From contig OY744611.1 of the NCBI GenBank assembly GCA_963556255.1, positions 5,002,236 to 5,066,235 of the forward strand: 64,000 nucleotides of DNA. Direction: 5' to 3'. The translations under genes were made by a program, and so were the position numbers. Source of the DNA: Allolobophora icterica (Eukaryota > Annelida > Clitellata > Crassiclitellata > Lumbricidae). The notes under the pieces are model-generated. The model had not been told where the DNA came from and searched no databases. It saw only the letters and a list, made by a program, of their open reading frames with translations. Below are positions 33,975 through 45,340 of the stretch, one piece after another (position 1 is the stretch's first letter; each line of letters starts with the position of its first letter).

Positions 33975-35403
33975 CCTAAACCCATCAATTTGGCTTCGTT
34001 TGATATATTTTGCGTGATTATTCTACCACCCTGTACGCCACAACCATAGCATATACTAAGGACACCCCAAGATATGCGGCTGATGGTCATACTGGCATAT
34101 GGTTTACCAGCCAAGAAATAAATTGGTCAACGCCCGTTATTTATTAGGCATCGTTGGACGGCGGATTCAACGCTGAGTGTAGTATAATTTGATCTACTGT
34201 AGCGTCTGTTACCTATTCGAAGTTATACACTCAAAAGCTACATGCGTACAATTGAATACCTGCGAAACATCCCGAAATTGCAAAACGCTACAAACGAGTA
34301 TTAAAGCTCAAATAAAGTTTCAACAGGTGGCGCTATTGTGAAATACCATATATCAGTCGATTTCAAATTGAATTTGGATTATAACAAGCCAAATCCCGTT
34401 AAAATATTCCAATCTCTTTTCATGGTATCACAATGAAAACACTGGGGTTAGGTCGGATCCTCCATTTGGACATTCGTGTTCCAAAAAATAGCTTGGACAC
34501 TCGAGGGTTAATAGCATTCGCTAATGCTTAGTATTCATGATGTGTGTGAGTGCAACACAGCAACATTTCATTAATAGAAAGTCAGCCGGTCAGTCAGTCA
34601 GTGATTCAGTCAGTAATCGATCGATACATGCACAACACTGGAAGCAATCGCGCATCGCTGCGATTAAGTAGCAATGCCGTGTTCTTAGATCCCTGCGCTA
34701 TGGGCAAATGCGGACATTGTCTCTTTGCTGATACCCAGCGTCAGGTCATCCAGTGATAGGCCACTAATACGTAGATCTTACCTCAAAACAGCTGGATTGA
34801 TAGGCTGGAATAGACTGCATACACAAACTATTAGAGCTCTTCTTGTCTCTGGACAGTGATTGTATAAGCGAATCTCTGCTCAAGGCGTGAAGGCGTTGAA
34901 AAACTATTTCTACAATCATCAGGAGGCTATCTTCGTGCATTTTATGACCCAGCGACTTGTCGCATGAAATTGAACAGCTGCCTCAGCGCCTCCAGGAAAT
35001 CCCACCACTTGCAGAATTTGGATGAGCTGATGAAATAGCTCAGCGAATTCGATGTCTAGATCACAAGTTGCCCTTTTGCACCCCGCTATAGCGCGACAAA
35101 ATTTAATGTTTCCGGAATTTTCAGAGCCGTCTTTGTCCTCCATGCAGATGAGAAGAAAGGCAGCTCTAATTAGTAAGTACTTAATGTCCGACTTGACGCT
35201 TTGGGAACTAGCCTACCAATACAGGCCTTCACCATTGCCTATGGCGATCGACCGTTGCTGTCTTCTCACTTATCGAGATAATTTATCTGTTAAATATTAT
35301 TAAATATTACTTAAGCTTTATTAGTACGATTTTTAGATTTATGTCACAAATTGAAATTTACTATAAGGGATATTTTGTTTGTCAGATTCTGTTGATTAAA
35401 AGT
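33975..35403. other. No recognisable gene
   Basis: No frame longer than about 80 codons and no element ends. 34570-34625 is rich in cagtcagtcag words. Confidence 0.4.
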
Positions 35404-36293
35404 TTATTTTCGACTCAGCGTGTAAACAATGAGTTCTTTTTCAGAGTAACCTCCGACGATCAGTTGTTTCTTTTCTTCATCGTAGCACAAAATATGTGGC
35501 CATCGGATTATCGTTTCTCCTTCCTCTGTTGGACAAAGCATTCGATTCCATTTTAGATTGGAATCCAAGAGGATCACTGCACCTTTCCTCATGTCAGCCA
35601 CAAACACTTGATCGGCCGAATCAAGTGACAGATAAGAAGGACTCCCTAGTTCTTGTGTTTCATTTGAAGGAATAAAACTACGGATGACCCTCTGTCCATC
35701 TCTGGTCAATTTACTTACGCCCCACTTCGTCTCCCGCTCTTTCCCATTTGACACACTCTTTCCATACTCCTCTTTTGTCCAACAGTGAATGATGATGAAA
35801 TTCCCGATGGATGTTTCCACTGCATGACGAGGTTCAATGTTTCTTGGTAACTGAATGTCTCGAATAAGTTTTGCGTCTGATCCATAGATCCGCAGAAAGG
35901 ATGATGACTCACCGAGCATCAACAACTGACCATCAGAGGACACTGATAGAGATCGTGGCTTATAATCAATGGTCAGCCACTGAATAATTTCGACTTGGTC
36001 AACTGTTTCTCTTTTTATCTTCCAGACGCATTTCTTTTCATAGTCAGAGACGTAGAGACAATTTTCCTTCTCACTGGATCCAATGTAATTGGGATGTTTA
36101 GTCTCTTTAACTTCTATTTTCTTCCGAATACGAAATGGATTTCGATCCTCAAAGACACGAATTGCATTCGGAGAATCACTATAAGATATACAGAGGACGT
36201 AGATTTCATTTCGCAGTTTAGTCACTCCACACACAGATTCATCTATTCCTACATCTATTCTCAGAGTGAAGTTGATGGAAATCGCAAAAACGA
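35404..36293 (-). CDS. Terminal exon of an NHL-like beta-propeller protein (paralogue 2)
   Basis: Open from an acceptor (ttttattttag, exon base 36293) to a stop at 35404, about 295 codons. It carries six or so repeated beta-strand units: NEIYVLC, ENCLYVSDYEKKCVWKI, RSLSVSSDGQLLML, then YGSDAKLIRDI, then YLSLDSADQVFVADMRKGAV and ILLDSNLKWNRML, and ends YTLSRK. The units follow NHL-repeat logic (FVAD followed by VILLD), so a propeller for protein binding is likely. The plus-strand paralogue at 21305-22198 is broken where this one is intact. AT-rich introns upstream of both copies look related. The transposon at 36615-38645 sits in the upstream intron. Confidence 0.75.
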
Positions 36294-36614
36294 CTAAAAT
36301 AAAAAATTATTATCAATACAACAATTATTGACTTTCAATATATTTTCATTTATTTATAATTGAATTTACTATAAGATCGTCTTTTATTTAATTATATAAT
36401 TCGAATTAAAGCACACTGCTCATTCAATGCCTCAGACTCTCGACTAAAATTAGAACAAACTTATTAATTACTTTTATTTACTCATTTAAGTAATTATTAT
36501 TGGATTTAGAATAAAACGCAGTAGGTAACTAATCTCATTGAATCTATTCGTATATTTCTCTTTTTTTATTAATTGAATTTAATTATTTATTCATTTATTT
36601 AGCTTGCTGCTCAT

Positions 36615-38645
36615 TAGGGTGGAGTGAAAAAAATTAAATTTGTAGAAAATGATCGTAATAGTGTTGGACAGTTGACTTTTGGTATAGCTAGTTATCGTGC
36701 AAAATATTTCTTTTAAATTCGTTCGGGAAGATGTGCCCAACGAGTTTTAAAATTTGAAATTTAAAACAAAATGTCAAATTTAGGAAAATTTCAAATTTTT
36801 TAAAATATTTCACACACTAATTGTAATTGTATTTAGGCATTTGATTATAACGTATTTAATGACCATGCAAGAAAAAATTTATGAAATCTGCCTTCTAAGA
36901 TGTGCCCCGACGAGTTTTAAAATTTGACATTTTCCACAAATTTGTCAAATTTTGTAACAATTGCATTAACTTAAAAAATTTAAAAACGCTAACTGTGATA
37001 CTCTTTAAGCATTTAATTATGATGTACTTAATGACCATGCAAAATATAAGTAATAAATAATTGTATGTAAGCAATATTAAATAAACACTAAACAATCCCA
37101 ACAGACAATACTTGTTAATCAATGAAAAGTGAGTCAATGCTAATTTTATTCCATTGATTAACTCGATTGAAATTCTGCTTTTGTATTAAAACAAGGCATT
37201 AGTTCCCGTGATGCCAATCTGGCAAGGATAAAACCATTTCTAGATGTTTGCCCAACCACAGCAGCAGATGCCTCAGTAATAAGTTTTACAGGACGCTCAA
37301 CCGATTGTGTGTAGCATGGAAATTCTGGAAAATCAAGTGTTGGCACACACTCACTGGCGATAAATTCTTCAAGATCAGCTTTGGAAAGTGTGGAAATGAC
37401 CGGTGGTTCTCTTGCTCTTACGTTTTGCCAATCAATTAAATCGATGTAATCATTTGCAGCAAAATTAAGTTCTGGAATAGAAAATTCACGTATTCTGTTT
37501 GCCTGTTGACATTCATTTCTCGATCGCAAGAATCTGCGTAGCCCGAGAACACGGATAATTAGGCTTCCGAGTGTCAGTTATCATTCCAAGAAGGATTCCT
37601 TCTGGATGTCCGAAAAATCCATTTCGTTGTATTACCGGGTCGACAACAGGCTTAAGGACTTCCTGCAGGTAACGTGATCTGGAGATTGTATGCCAAAGGT
37701 GCATAGAACCATATTTACAGATTATCTGATGGGCATTCATTTGCAACATTCTATTAGCTGTGGTAAAAGAGCAAATATTTAAAAACCGATGATGGAAAAA
37801 CTGAACGGCAGCAGATAATTCGTCAGGATCTAACACAGAGAATGAAGCAAATAATTCTGATCATGATGAAACCATTGAGAATGAACCTGCTGATGGAACG
37901 GTCTTCACGTCAACATATCATTCTCCAGATGAAACATTATCTCCATCTCTATAACTACGTAAAAAATTGCCGCCATTTCCAAAAGCGTGTGACAGATAGG
38001 CCTTTGCAATTTCGGATCGATCAGCGGAATCGTTAGCTTCAGCTGTTTTGCAAGACGTTGGCATTAGGCCTATATCAAAAACTATTTCAGAACTTAATTT
38101 TGCGGCAAGTGATTTTCCAGAATTTCCATGCCACACACAATCGGTTGAGCTTTACAGAACTGTAAAACTTGTTACTGAGGCATCTGCTGCTGTGGTTGGG
38201 CAAACATCTAGACATGGTTTTATCCTTGCCAGATTGGAATCACGGGATAAAACAAAAGCAGAATTTCAAACGAGTTAAATCAATGGAATAAAATCAGTAT
38301 TGACTCACTTTTCAGTGATTAACAAGCATATTCTGTTGGGCTTGTTCATTGTTTAGTGTTTATTTAATATTGCTATCATTTATCGATTTTATTTTGCATG
38401 ATCATTGAGCAGATTATAATGATCATTATTACAGTTTGCGTTTTTAAATTTTTGAAGTTTATACAATTGTTAAAAAATTTGACAAATTTGTGAAAAATGT
38501 CCAAAAAAAACTCGTTGGGGGCATAATGGCACATCCTTCCGAACGAATTTAAAAGAAATATTTTACACGATAACTAACTATATCAAAAGGCAACTATCCA
38601 TCACTATTACGATCATTTTCTAGAAATTTTTTTCACTCCACCCTA
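36615..38645. mobile_element. DNA transposon with perfect 8-bp TSD, inverted-dimer structure
   Basis: ctgctcat flanks both sides; the element starts tagggtggagtg and ends cactccaccct(a). The left ~680 bp (36615-37293) and right ~490 bp (38156-38645) are reverse complements at both coding and non-coding level. Each half ends with the same 3' coding end and 3' UTR, with the right half carrying small deletions. The element is thus two 3' halves joined head to head, and the intact duplication shows it moved, or was recently bounded, as one unit. Interior: 37158-37836 minus-strand gene. Confidence 0.9.
37158..37836 (-). pseudogene. Transposon gene, C-terminal part, one frameshift
   Basis: Two overlapping minus-strand frames (37836-37513 and 37529-37158) form one product. 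It contains AAVQFFHHRFLNICSFTTANRML, quoted here only in part: FFHHRFLNI, then NAHQIICKYGSMHLWH, then VVDPVIQRNGFFGHPEGILL, then IPELNFAANDYIDLIDW, then LITEASAAVVGQTSRNGFI, to a stop. The last part recurs on the plus strand at 38130-38278 (VTEASAAVVGQTSRHGFIL). I remember these phrases from uncharacterised repetitive proteins of invertebrates, with no known domain. Its position between terminal repeats suggests it is the transposase or an accessory protein. Confidence 0.6.
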
Positions 38646-39317
38646 CTGCTCATTGATCGCACTCTTTACCCTCTCTCCTCCCTGAATGCCTGTCGCTAGT
38701 TATTCATCTCCATCTGGCTGTTAATCTTACTTGCCAATAATAAACAAATACTGTTTATGAAAGCCGATTGTTCATCTATAAATAATAATTATTCTGGTTT
38801 TCACTCTTTACAACTTCTCGCTTCCGACACTTTAAGTTCAGAACATTCTCTCTATTATTAGTGAAAATGTCAATTTACTTTACTTTGCCATCCATTCTCG
38901 TCTCATTTGACTAACTCTTTCATCGATTACTTGTTTATCTTAGGCTTACTGTTAATTATCGGTGTGTTAAATACTCGTTTACCTTGTGTCATTAGAGTCT
39001 GTATCTGTTTCATCATCTCCTTTTCGCCTATTTTTCTTACTTACCTTTCTACGTTTTCCACCTTTCCCTTTGAATATGTTGCCTTCAAACCTTCCTCTTT
39101 CGTGTGTTAATTTCACCCATACTATATAGTTTACATAAACACAACTTTTAATTAGCCTGTCGTTTATAAAGCGTCTCTCTTTCTGAATCTCTATTTTCAT
39201 TGATTTTCTCTCCATTCAAAAATCAAAGTTATTCCCTTTCTTTTCAACAACCTGCTGATTTTACCAGCGCTGTAATAGTCATTTAATTCCTAGAAGTGGT
39301 ATCGCTTGACACTCTGT
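38646..39317. other. Intron-like AT-rich stretch
   Basis: No exon recognised. It probably lies within the propeller gene's intron, if the three exon-like blocks on the minus strand are one gene. Confidence 0.4.
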
Positions 39318-39727
39318 TTAAAATCTTTTTTGTGATGTCTGTGTTAGTAAGAACTTGCCCTCTGATCTCTTGAATTGATTGCAATCTATGTTGATCACTG
39401 TAGATTGAATGATTTCAGAAGTTGATTGCCGAATATTTACAAGACGCAGTAAGACATCTTTTAGCTGATTCGACCTGTATAGTTTCTCAATTGTTTCAAG
39501 GGCTTCTTGTGAGCGACACCAAATCCAAACGACCACAGTCTGTCTGCACAATTGCGAGTTGAGAATTTCTACGTCTCCCTCCTTCAGTTGAGTGAGCAAT
39601 TTATCAGTTTGATGTGACCATGGTTTTGTGCTGTTTCGAAGGTCACTGATTCTTTGATGAAGTAGCCGTGGATCCACGGATGCGGTACGCGTTTTACCAC
39701 AATTTTTAACTTTGACTTTTATAAGAA
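39318..39727 (-). CDS. Internal exon of the propeller gene family (paralogue 2)
   Basis: Starts after a strong acceptor on the minus strand (cttcttctgtttttag, exon base 39727) and stays open for about 135 codons. It contains RLLHQRISDLRNSTKPWSHQ, then EALETIEKLYRSNQLKDVLL, then a C-terminal NIDCNQFKRSEGKFL. The last segment matches VDTNQFKKTVGKFL in the plus-strand paralogue at 20190-20236, which ties both to the same family. Predominantly helical by composition; no named domain recognised. The 3' boundary is not clear, since the in-frame stop at 39318 may lie beyond a donor site. Confidence 0.6.
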
Positions 39728-39921
39728 CTAAAAACAGAAGAAGTACACTAAATTCAGAACTTCTATTTCTTGGGTGTTGTTTTAGTGAACTACAGTTTAA
39801 CTAAATCAATTATAATTGATTCTTCGCTTTTTCTGGATTTAGACTTATTTAAGCTCATGAAATAGGGGAATTGGATATCTAATTGCAATTTCCTTATCAG
39901 CTATTTATTTATGAATTGGCC

Positions 39922-40134
39922 TCAAAATGTTAATTCGAATGCAAATGTCTTCAGCTGTTCGCGAAAAGTGTTAGGAGACAGCGAAGATATCCGGTAAGCG
40001 GGAGTTCTGAATCGATCGGACATTCCCGTGAGCATAGCCAAGAAGTCATTTGGGAGAAGGTAAGAATCTCTGAAGGGCGAGAAGACCAGACCCGAAAGAC
40101 TCGAGCTAGAAGACCATAGACGTCTTGGGTTCAA
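39922..40134 (-). mobile_element. Possible LINE C-terminal remnant
   Basis: A 70-codon frame ends SPNTFREQLKTFAFELTF, resembling the FxxLKTxLF end of LINE proteins. Short and uncertain. Confidence 0.35.
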
Positions 40135-40139
40135 TACCG

Positions 40140-40520
40140 AGAGTGTTCTTTTATGTTAAATCTGCAGAGAGTTAAGAACTATTTGGCTAGAGCCATGACT
40201 AATAGGTCAAAATATGAACATGTAACACCTCTGCTTAAAGTTCAACAGCTGAGGACTGAATTCAAATTTGGGTTCATAGTTTGTACAAAAAACTCTGAAC
40301 TCTGGCCAACCATAATACCTAAATTAATCAACAAGGTCATCTGATTATCTTTCTCTGGTCATACGTAACACAAGAACTGTTCTTGGTGAACGAGTTTTTC
40401 AGTTGCTGGACCTACTTTGATTAACTCTCTCCCTATGTCTCTCAGTTCTGCCCGGTCGCTTATGCGTTTTCGATCTCAACTTAAGACATATATCTTTCAA
40501 ACTGCTCATCCACCATAGGC
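40140..40520 (+). mobile_element. LINE 3' coding fragment (CR1/L2-like)
   Basis: Plus-strand frames read LQRVKNYLARAMTNRSKYEH, then HVTPLLK, and after a frameshift FSVAGPTLINSLPMSL and MRFRSQLKTYIFQTAHPP with a stop at about 40518. These are the post-RT and C-terminal signatures of CR1/L2-like LINEs. A taataataa tail follows at about 40633-40647. Confidence 0.75.
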
Positions 40521-40904
40521 TGCTTCTCTGTTTTAAGGACTAACCTTCTGGATATTGAGCTAATTATGGCTCGGTTTTGGTGTGTCATCGGTTGAAGCCT
40601 TGTGCATTGCATACTGGCGTGATACAAGTGACTAATAATAATAATAATGACCTCGTTTTTACATAAAATAATATGTTCGCTATGCTGATATCATCATAAA
40701 AACCTTTCTACAAAGTAACAATGCTATTACTTGAGATGTTATAGTTATTGGTACGTTAGCTAATAGCAAACACGACAGTCGACAGGGCATTATTACACGA
40801 ATTACATCAAAGTCAAACAATGATCCTGATGTAATTCGATATAGATGCATGCCAAGTTGTATAATAAGGAAACCGCGAAAGTTAATCATGAGCTTTTAGA
40901 TAAA

Positions 40905-41147
40905 TTAGTTCTGTGAACCTCCTCCGTCATCGACGACCCATTCCACTGATGTTTGGTTTGTTAGTCGAAGACACTTTACGAAATTCAAATACTTTGTGGC
41001 GTCGAAGGATCCAATCAAGTAAAAAAGTTCGGCGTTCTTATCACGTTTTGAACATTGTCGTTGAATGAAGTTCCGTTGCTCTTCCGTTATGCAGTTAAGT
41101 AACATAAGCGATTCGATAAACTCATCATTCGGTTGGATATTTTCCAA
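40905..41147 (-). CDS. Possible CARD-like first exon of the propeller gene (paralogue 2)
   Basis: 80 codons beginning with Met. Sequence such as FIESLMLLNCITEEQRNFIQ, then FDATKYLNFVKCLRLTNQTS, then VVDDGGG has the six-helix rhythm of a caspase-recruitment (CARD) or other death-fold domain; the ending resembles CARD domains of invertebrate immune proteins I know. It lies on the same strand and upstream of the two other exon-like blocks, so a CARD + helical + propeller protein is my inference. No consensus donor was seen at the exon end. Confidence 0.5.
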   Translation of the reverse strand: MENIQPNDEFIESLMLLNCITEEQRNFIQRQCSKRDKNAELFYLIGSFDATKYLNFVKCLRLTNQTSVEWVVDDGGGSQN

Positions 41148-41689
41148 GAGATATTTTCTGTTGTTTCTGATGATTGCAGATCTTGTCTTGGTTTTTTCAT
41201 AAAATTCTGAAAAGACATAAATGCCAGTAGGGGACTACATCTTAATGATGACAGAGTTTTGTCAGACTACAACAGGTCTGCTGTCTTTTTTCATGTGAAC
41301 ATGAAACCTTTTCGCCTAAAGTAAATGAGAAACCTGTGACCTTGATGGTTTTGGGCAAACGAGATATCACAGACTCCAGCACTTGACGAGATAAACCGCC
41401 ATCGCCTCAACCATGCATATAAGGCAAAACACCATTGTTTTACACGCCACAAACCACTTAATTAGATACGCCCGTAATCAAGCCAGTCCATCAACTGTTA
41501 CACCCATATACCATGCATCAGGTAAGCATTCACAGGGCGGCGGGGCATACAGTTTGAAGGGAGTCTCTCTCATCCCAGAGGCACCTCATCTTTACGGAGA
41601 CCGTGCAGTGGATTCTACTCGGCCGCAATAATTGATAAACTCATGTTTTTGTCTATACATGCAAGTTGTCCACAGCCGCGCCGTGCATC
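41148..41689. other. No recognisable gene
   Basis: Upstream of the putative first exon. It may contain the promoter, but no TATA-type arrangement stands out. Confidence 0.35.
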
Positions 41690-41910
41690 TCGCCTTTCAT
41701 GACCAGGTATTTCTCGACCTCATCCAGGACAAGGTTTTGCTCCACGTCACTGATCATGGTGTATGACTTTGAGAACCTTCAAAATATGTCTGTGCTGAGC
41801 ATTCTGCGGGCCAGCACGCGGATGCCTTCGTGTTTCCTCGCATTCTCTGAGCACTAACGGAAGAACGCGACGCCCACTATATCAAGCAGCCCGGTTTGGT
41901 GCGCTTTGGA
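41646..41910 (-). pseudogene. Degenerate GC-richer exon-like sequence of unknown origin
   Basis: The minus strand has one frame with two stops reading ENARKHEGIRVLARRMLSTD, then SKSYTMISDVEQNLVLDEVE, then KYLVMKGEMHGAAVDNLHV and a stop. Codon choice is GC-rich and unlike the surroundings, and composition is that of a normal soluble protein. I do not recognise the family. A processed or exonic fragment of a host gene is likely. Confidence 0.4.
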
Positions 41911-43385
41911 AGATCTGAGATGTTGTTAAGGTTTGGCTAAAACCCCATGACCTCTGGATTGACTACTGTATATATAAATATATCATACGAATCTTCCCTT
42001 CCAACGACGGGGTCTTATTGGTCGCGAATGACTGTAGCGCCACCCTATATAAGGAGTGCTTAGTGTTATGTTCTACACCCACGACTACTCTAGTTCTGTT
42101 TCATCTTGCCTATACCGGACAAGGAAATGCATAGGCCTATCTATTTGACTAGGGAAATGAACATAGAACACTTGTGTAATGTGTATGCATTTAAATGTAT
42201 ATAAATATAATGCATATATCAAAGTTAAAGCATTTAACAGTTCAACGTCTAGCTATCTTATGTCTATTTTGCCTTATGCCCTACCTAGCCAGCATCTTTG
42301 CTATCTAGATTTTATTGCCTATTGCTACCTCCCAGTAAGACCCTTTATCACGGAATGTTCTCACAGTTTGTTCCTCATAGAAAAGCTGTCTTTCACCCGT
42401 TTGTTCATCTGATGAGTTCGCAGATCAGTTCGCAAATCGTCTAGTTTCTCCCTCGTCGAAGCTCGACTATACGCCGTTCTCGTGACTTCTCGTAGCTTGA
42501 TGCCTCTCTCGAAGAGACCGTCGTTACAACTCGAGGCTACGCTTTATTACTCCAGAGTAACGTACCTTCTCTCGCGAAGTAACTCCTTAAGTCCGTTGAC
42601 AAGATCGTTTCGCAAATGTCGACTTCCTATGACGGAAGGTCACGCCTCGCAACAGTTTGTTATGAAAGCGTTTCACTCGAATTATCCGATCCTCACTGTC
42701 AAACGTCTCGACTTATAAACTCAACTGCATCGATCGTTTTACAAACAGATCATGCCGACTAACATCGACTTAGTCAAACATTCACCGAGTCGATATACTC
42801 CAGATCTCTAGAACGTCTTGTTCAGTTGAAATCAAAATCGAACTGCTGCCTCTCTACGCCACGTCACCACGGTTGCTTGGTTACCGAGTCGTCAGCCGCT
42901 TCGCCATAACGGTTTTTGATCAGCTGACCAATGAGGTGAGTCCACATCGTCTGCTGTCCTTTGCGTAGATATGATGAACCCCTCTATCTAATATTAATTA
43001 ATCCCTATAATGCTGGCTTAGCTGCTGGCATTTTAATTAAGTTACATTTATGTAGCTCTACTATCCTACATTATATAATCTAAATATATTCTTCTCTACA
43101 CTATGACATCTTATAGCATGTTGTGTAGCTGGGAATCATTGTGTGGTTTGGGAGATCATTACAATGACTTTGTCCAAATATTGTGATATATTGAAATGCA
43201 ATTCTGTTACTACACAGGCTGATTCGAGCATATAGCTTCCCGGTATAAGCTATGCAGACGGATTTTACTTGAGAATTCTTTTGTGGTCGATATGCTATAA
43301 TTGTATCTAGTCGGCATTACGGATTAATCTAGTCAGTCTGTCAGAGATTTTGTTACTCGACGTTATTCGGTCGCATATCAACGAA
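41911..43385. other. No recognisable gene
   Basis: 42400-42920 is rich in tcg/cga words with several short frames, none recognisable. No element ends identified. Confidence 0.35.
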
Positions 43386-43393
43386 GTTTCACG

Positions 43394-44564
43394 CAGTGTG
43401 ATTCTCGTTAACGTTAACGATAACGAAAATGTTCGTTAACGAACCAAAAATGATTTCGTTAACGATAACTATAACTGTAACTAAAAAATATCATTAACTA
43501 TAACTATAACTATAACGAAAATAACACTAACGAAAATTCATCGCTATTTTCGCTAATGAAATAAAAAGTGCAATATCGATAAACATGGCGAATTTAATCA
43601 AACGCGATATTTTATTCGTTTTAAACTATCCTGTTTATTGTTCCGAGAAAAAATGAGAAAATGTGCTGCATATTCTCAGGGACGTATCTAGCGTTGGGCT
43701 TGAGGGGCTTAAGCCCCCCCCAAACGAAGTTGAAGCCCCCCCAAACAAGCCAGGCCGTTGTATGCTTACGGCTAAAATTCGTATGAACACTGTATAAATG
43801 TTGCCATGCTCAAGGCTTAAGCCCCCCCCCAAACGAAAAATCCTAGTTACGTTGCTGCATATTCTCCTTCCGAATATTCTGGTTTCTTTTCAAAAATCTA
43901 ATATTTCGAGTTTCTTTTTGATGGAAAGATAATTTTTTCTTTTGATTGTTAATTTTAGAGTGAAAAACTTGTTTTAATTTTAATTTTCTATGTTAAAAGG
44001 AATATTATAAAAAAGTTATCATGTTCAAATTAGAAATGTTCATAATAAAAATCAAATTGAATACACAATTTAAAAGAAAACGAGATTGTATTTTTAATGG
44101 GAAAAATCCATTAAATATCTGTGACAGACAGTGATTACACAAGTACTGTACCCATTAAGTATCAAATTAAAATCTGAATAACAAAGTTTTTTTTTTAGCA
44201 ATTTCAGATTGTTGCATGTTAAAGTCATAGAAATATTCTGAGGGTGGGGTAATTTTCTTTGCCATAATTTTGTTAGGGGGTCCTTGAATGTTTGACAGTT
44301 GATGACAAGGGGAGATCAAAAACTGCCTAAAATTTGCTGACATAGTTAATCGATGACCCCATATGTGGACCAGGAGGAGTGCCATTGAGGTCACTTGTAA
44401 TTATGTACTAACTAAAATTAACTAAAATAAAAGTCCATTAACTATAACTATAACTATAACTAAAAAATAATACTAACTATAACTGTAACTATAACTAAAA
44501 TAAAAAACCATTAACTATAACTGTAACTATAACTAAAATAAAATCTGTAAGGAGAATCACACTG
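43394..44564. mobile_element. Non-autonomous hAT-type element with perfect 8-bp TSD
   Basis: gtttcacg occurs at 43386-43393 and 44565-44572. The element begins cagtgtgattctc and ends gagaatcacactg, a 13-bp perfect inverted repeat with the CAGTG/CACTG ends common in hATs. Just inside both ends are arrays of aactataactataac words (43455-43535 and 44400-44545), inverted or direct in part. No transposase. A smaller element is nested inside (43680-43837). Confidence 0.92.
43680..43837. mobile_element. Nested ~155-bp foldback element with ~14-bp TSD
   Basis: tgctgcatattctc flanks it on both sides. Inside, gacgtatctagcgtt and gcttaagccccccc at the left oppose ggcttaagcccccc and tcctagttacgt at the right. 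Two further c-runs (cccccccc) occur. It is a small inverted-repeat element that jumped into the hAT-type element. Confidence 0.7.
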
Positions 44565-44572
44565 GTTTCACG

Positions 44573-45169
44573 GTGATAAGGTACTCAGTATGAGAGTCGA
44601 GCCAACATGTACGTAAGACATACAGAACTATTCACGCTGGCCGTGGATAGGGAATCTTGATGTATGGACGGGAAGTATTCCGATTGGTTTCGACAGCAAA
44701 CCACCGAGAGGATGTTTTGTGATGGCAGTGAATGCATTTCAGAATGCTTAGTTCTCTACCACCCACTAAGGATTGCTGGAGGACAGAGTAATCGTAAACC
44801 ACGGATACCGTGGCGTCCGTGGCCCAAAATCTTTTGTCATCATTGATACTGCTTGGCTTGGAATTCTGGACACTGTTAACACCTAAAACTTGATCCTACA
44901 CCCTCGGTTGTAGTTTTCATTTGTGCCAAGAACTACAAGTGGTGACTCTTTCTATTAGTTCTATACGAGAATTGCTCGCTTACTGAAGAATGTTTTGTTC
45001 CTATTGATATTATTTAGACTCTTGACTTCACAACGGGTCCTTTGTAAGATATTTATAGGGCGCTGTGTCAAATGTTGGATAACTAACGATGTACGATTGA
45101 AATAATCTTATTGGGTTCTTTTATTAAACGTACTCGATCGTTCAGGGGCTATCGATCGACGATTTTGCA
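44573..45169. other. No recognisable feature
   Basis: Short frames only. Nothing recognisable. Confidence 0.4.
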
Positions 45170-45340
45170 CGGGGCAAGATGGACGCCACCCTCAAGGAAC
45201 TGCAGGAGGGGAAGGAATCTGCCCTGCAAGCCTGTTTGGAGAAAACAACCTCTTCAACATACTGGTCAAGTTTAATGAATTTGATAGTGATGCCTGGAGG
45301 CGACTTTCAGACATTCTGATAATGGCAATACAGAATTTGT
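45170..45340 (+). other. Possible host exon ending at a consensus donor
   Basis: Plus-strand sequence reads LKELQEGKESALQACLEKTT in one frame and GENNLFNILVKFNEFDSDAW RRLSDIL in the next, with no long homology known to me. It ends at acagaattt followed by gtaagttt, a perfect splice donor (about 45339). A possible acceptor cgatcgttcag precedes it. The frame change in the middle suggests decay. Confidence 0.35.
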
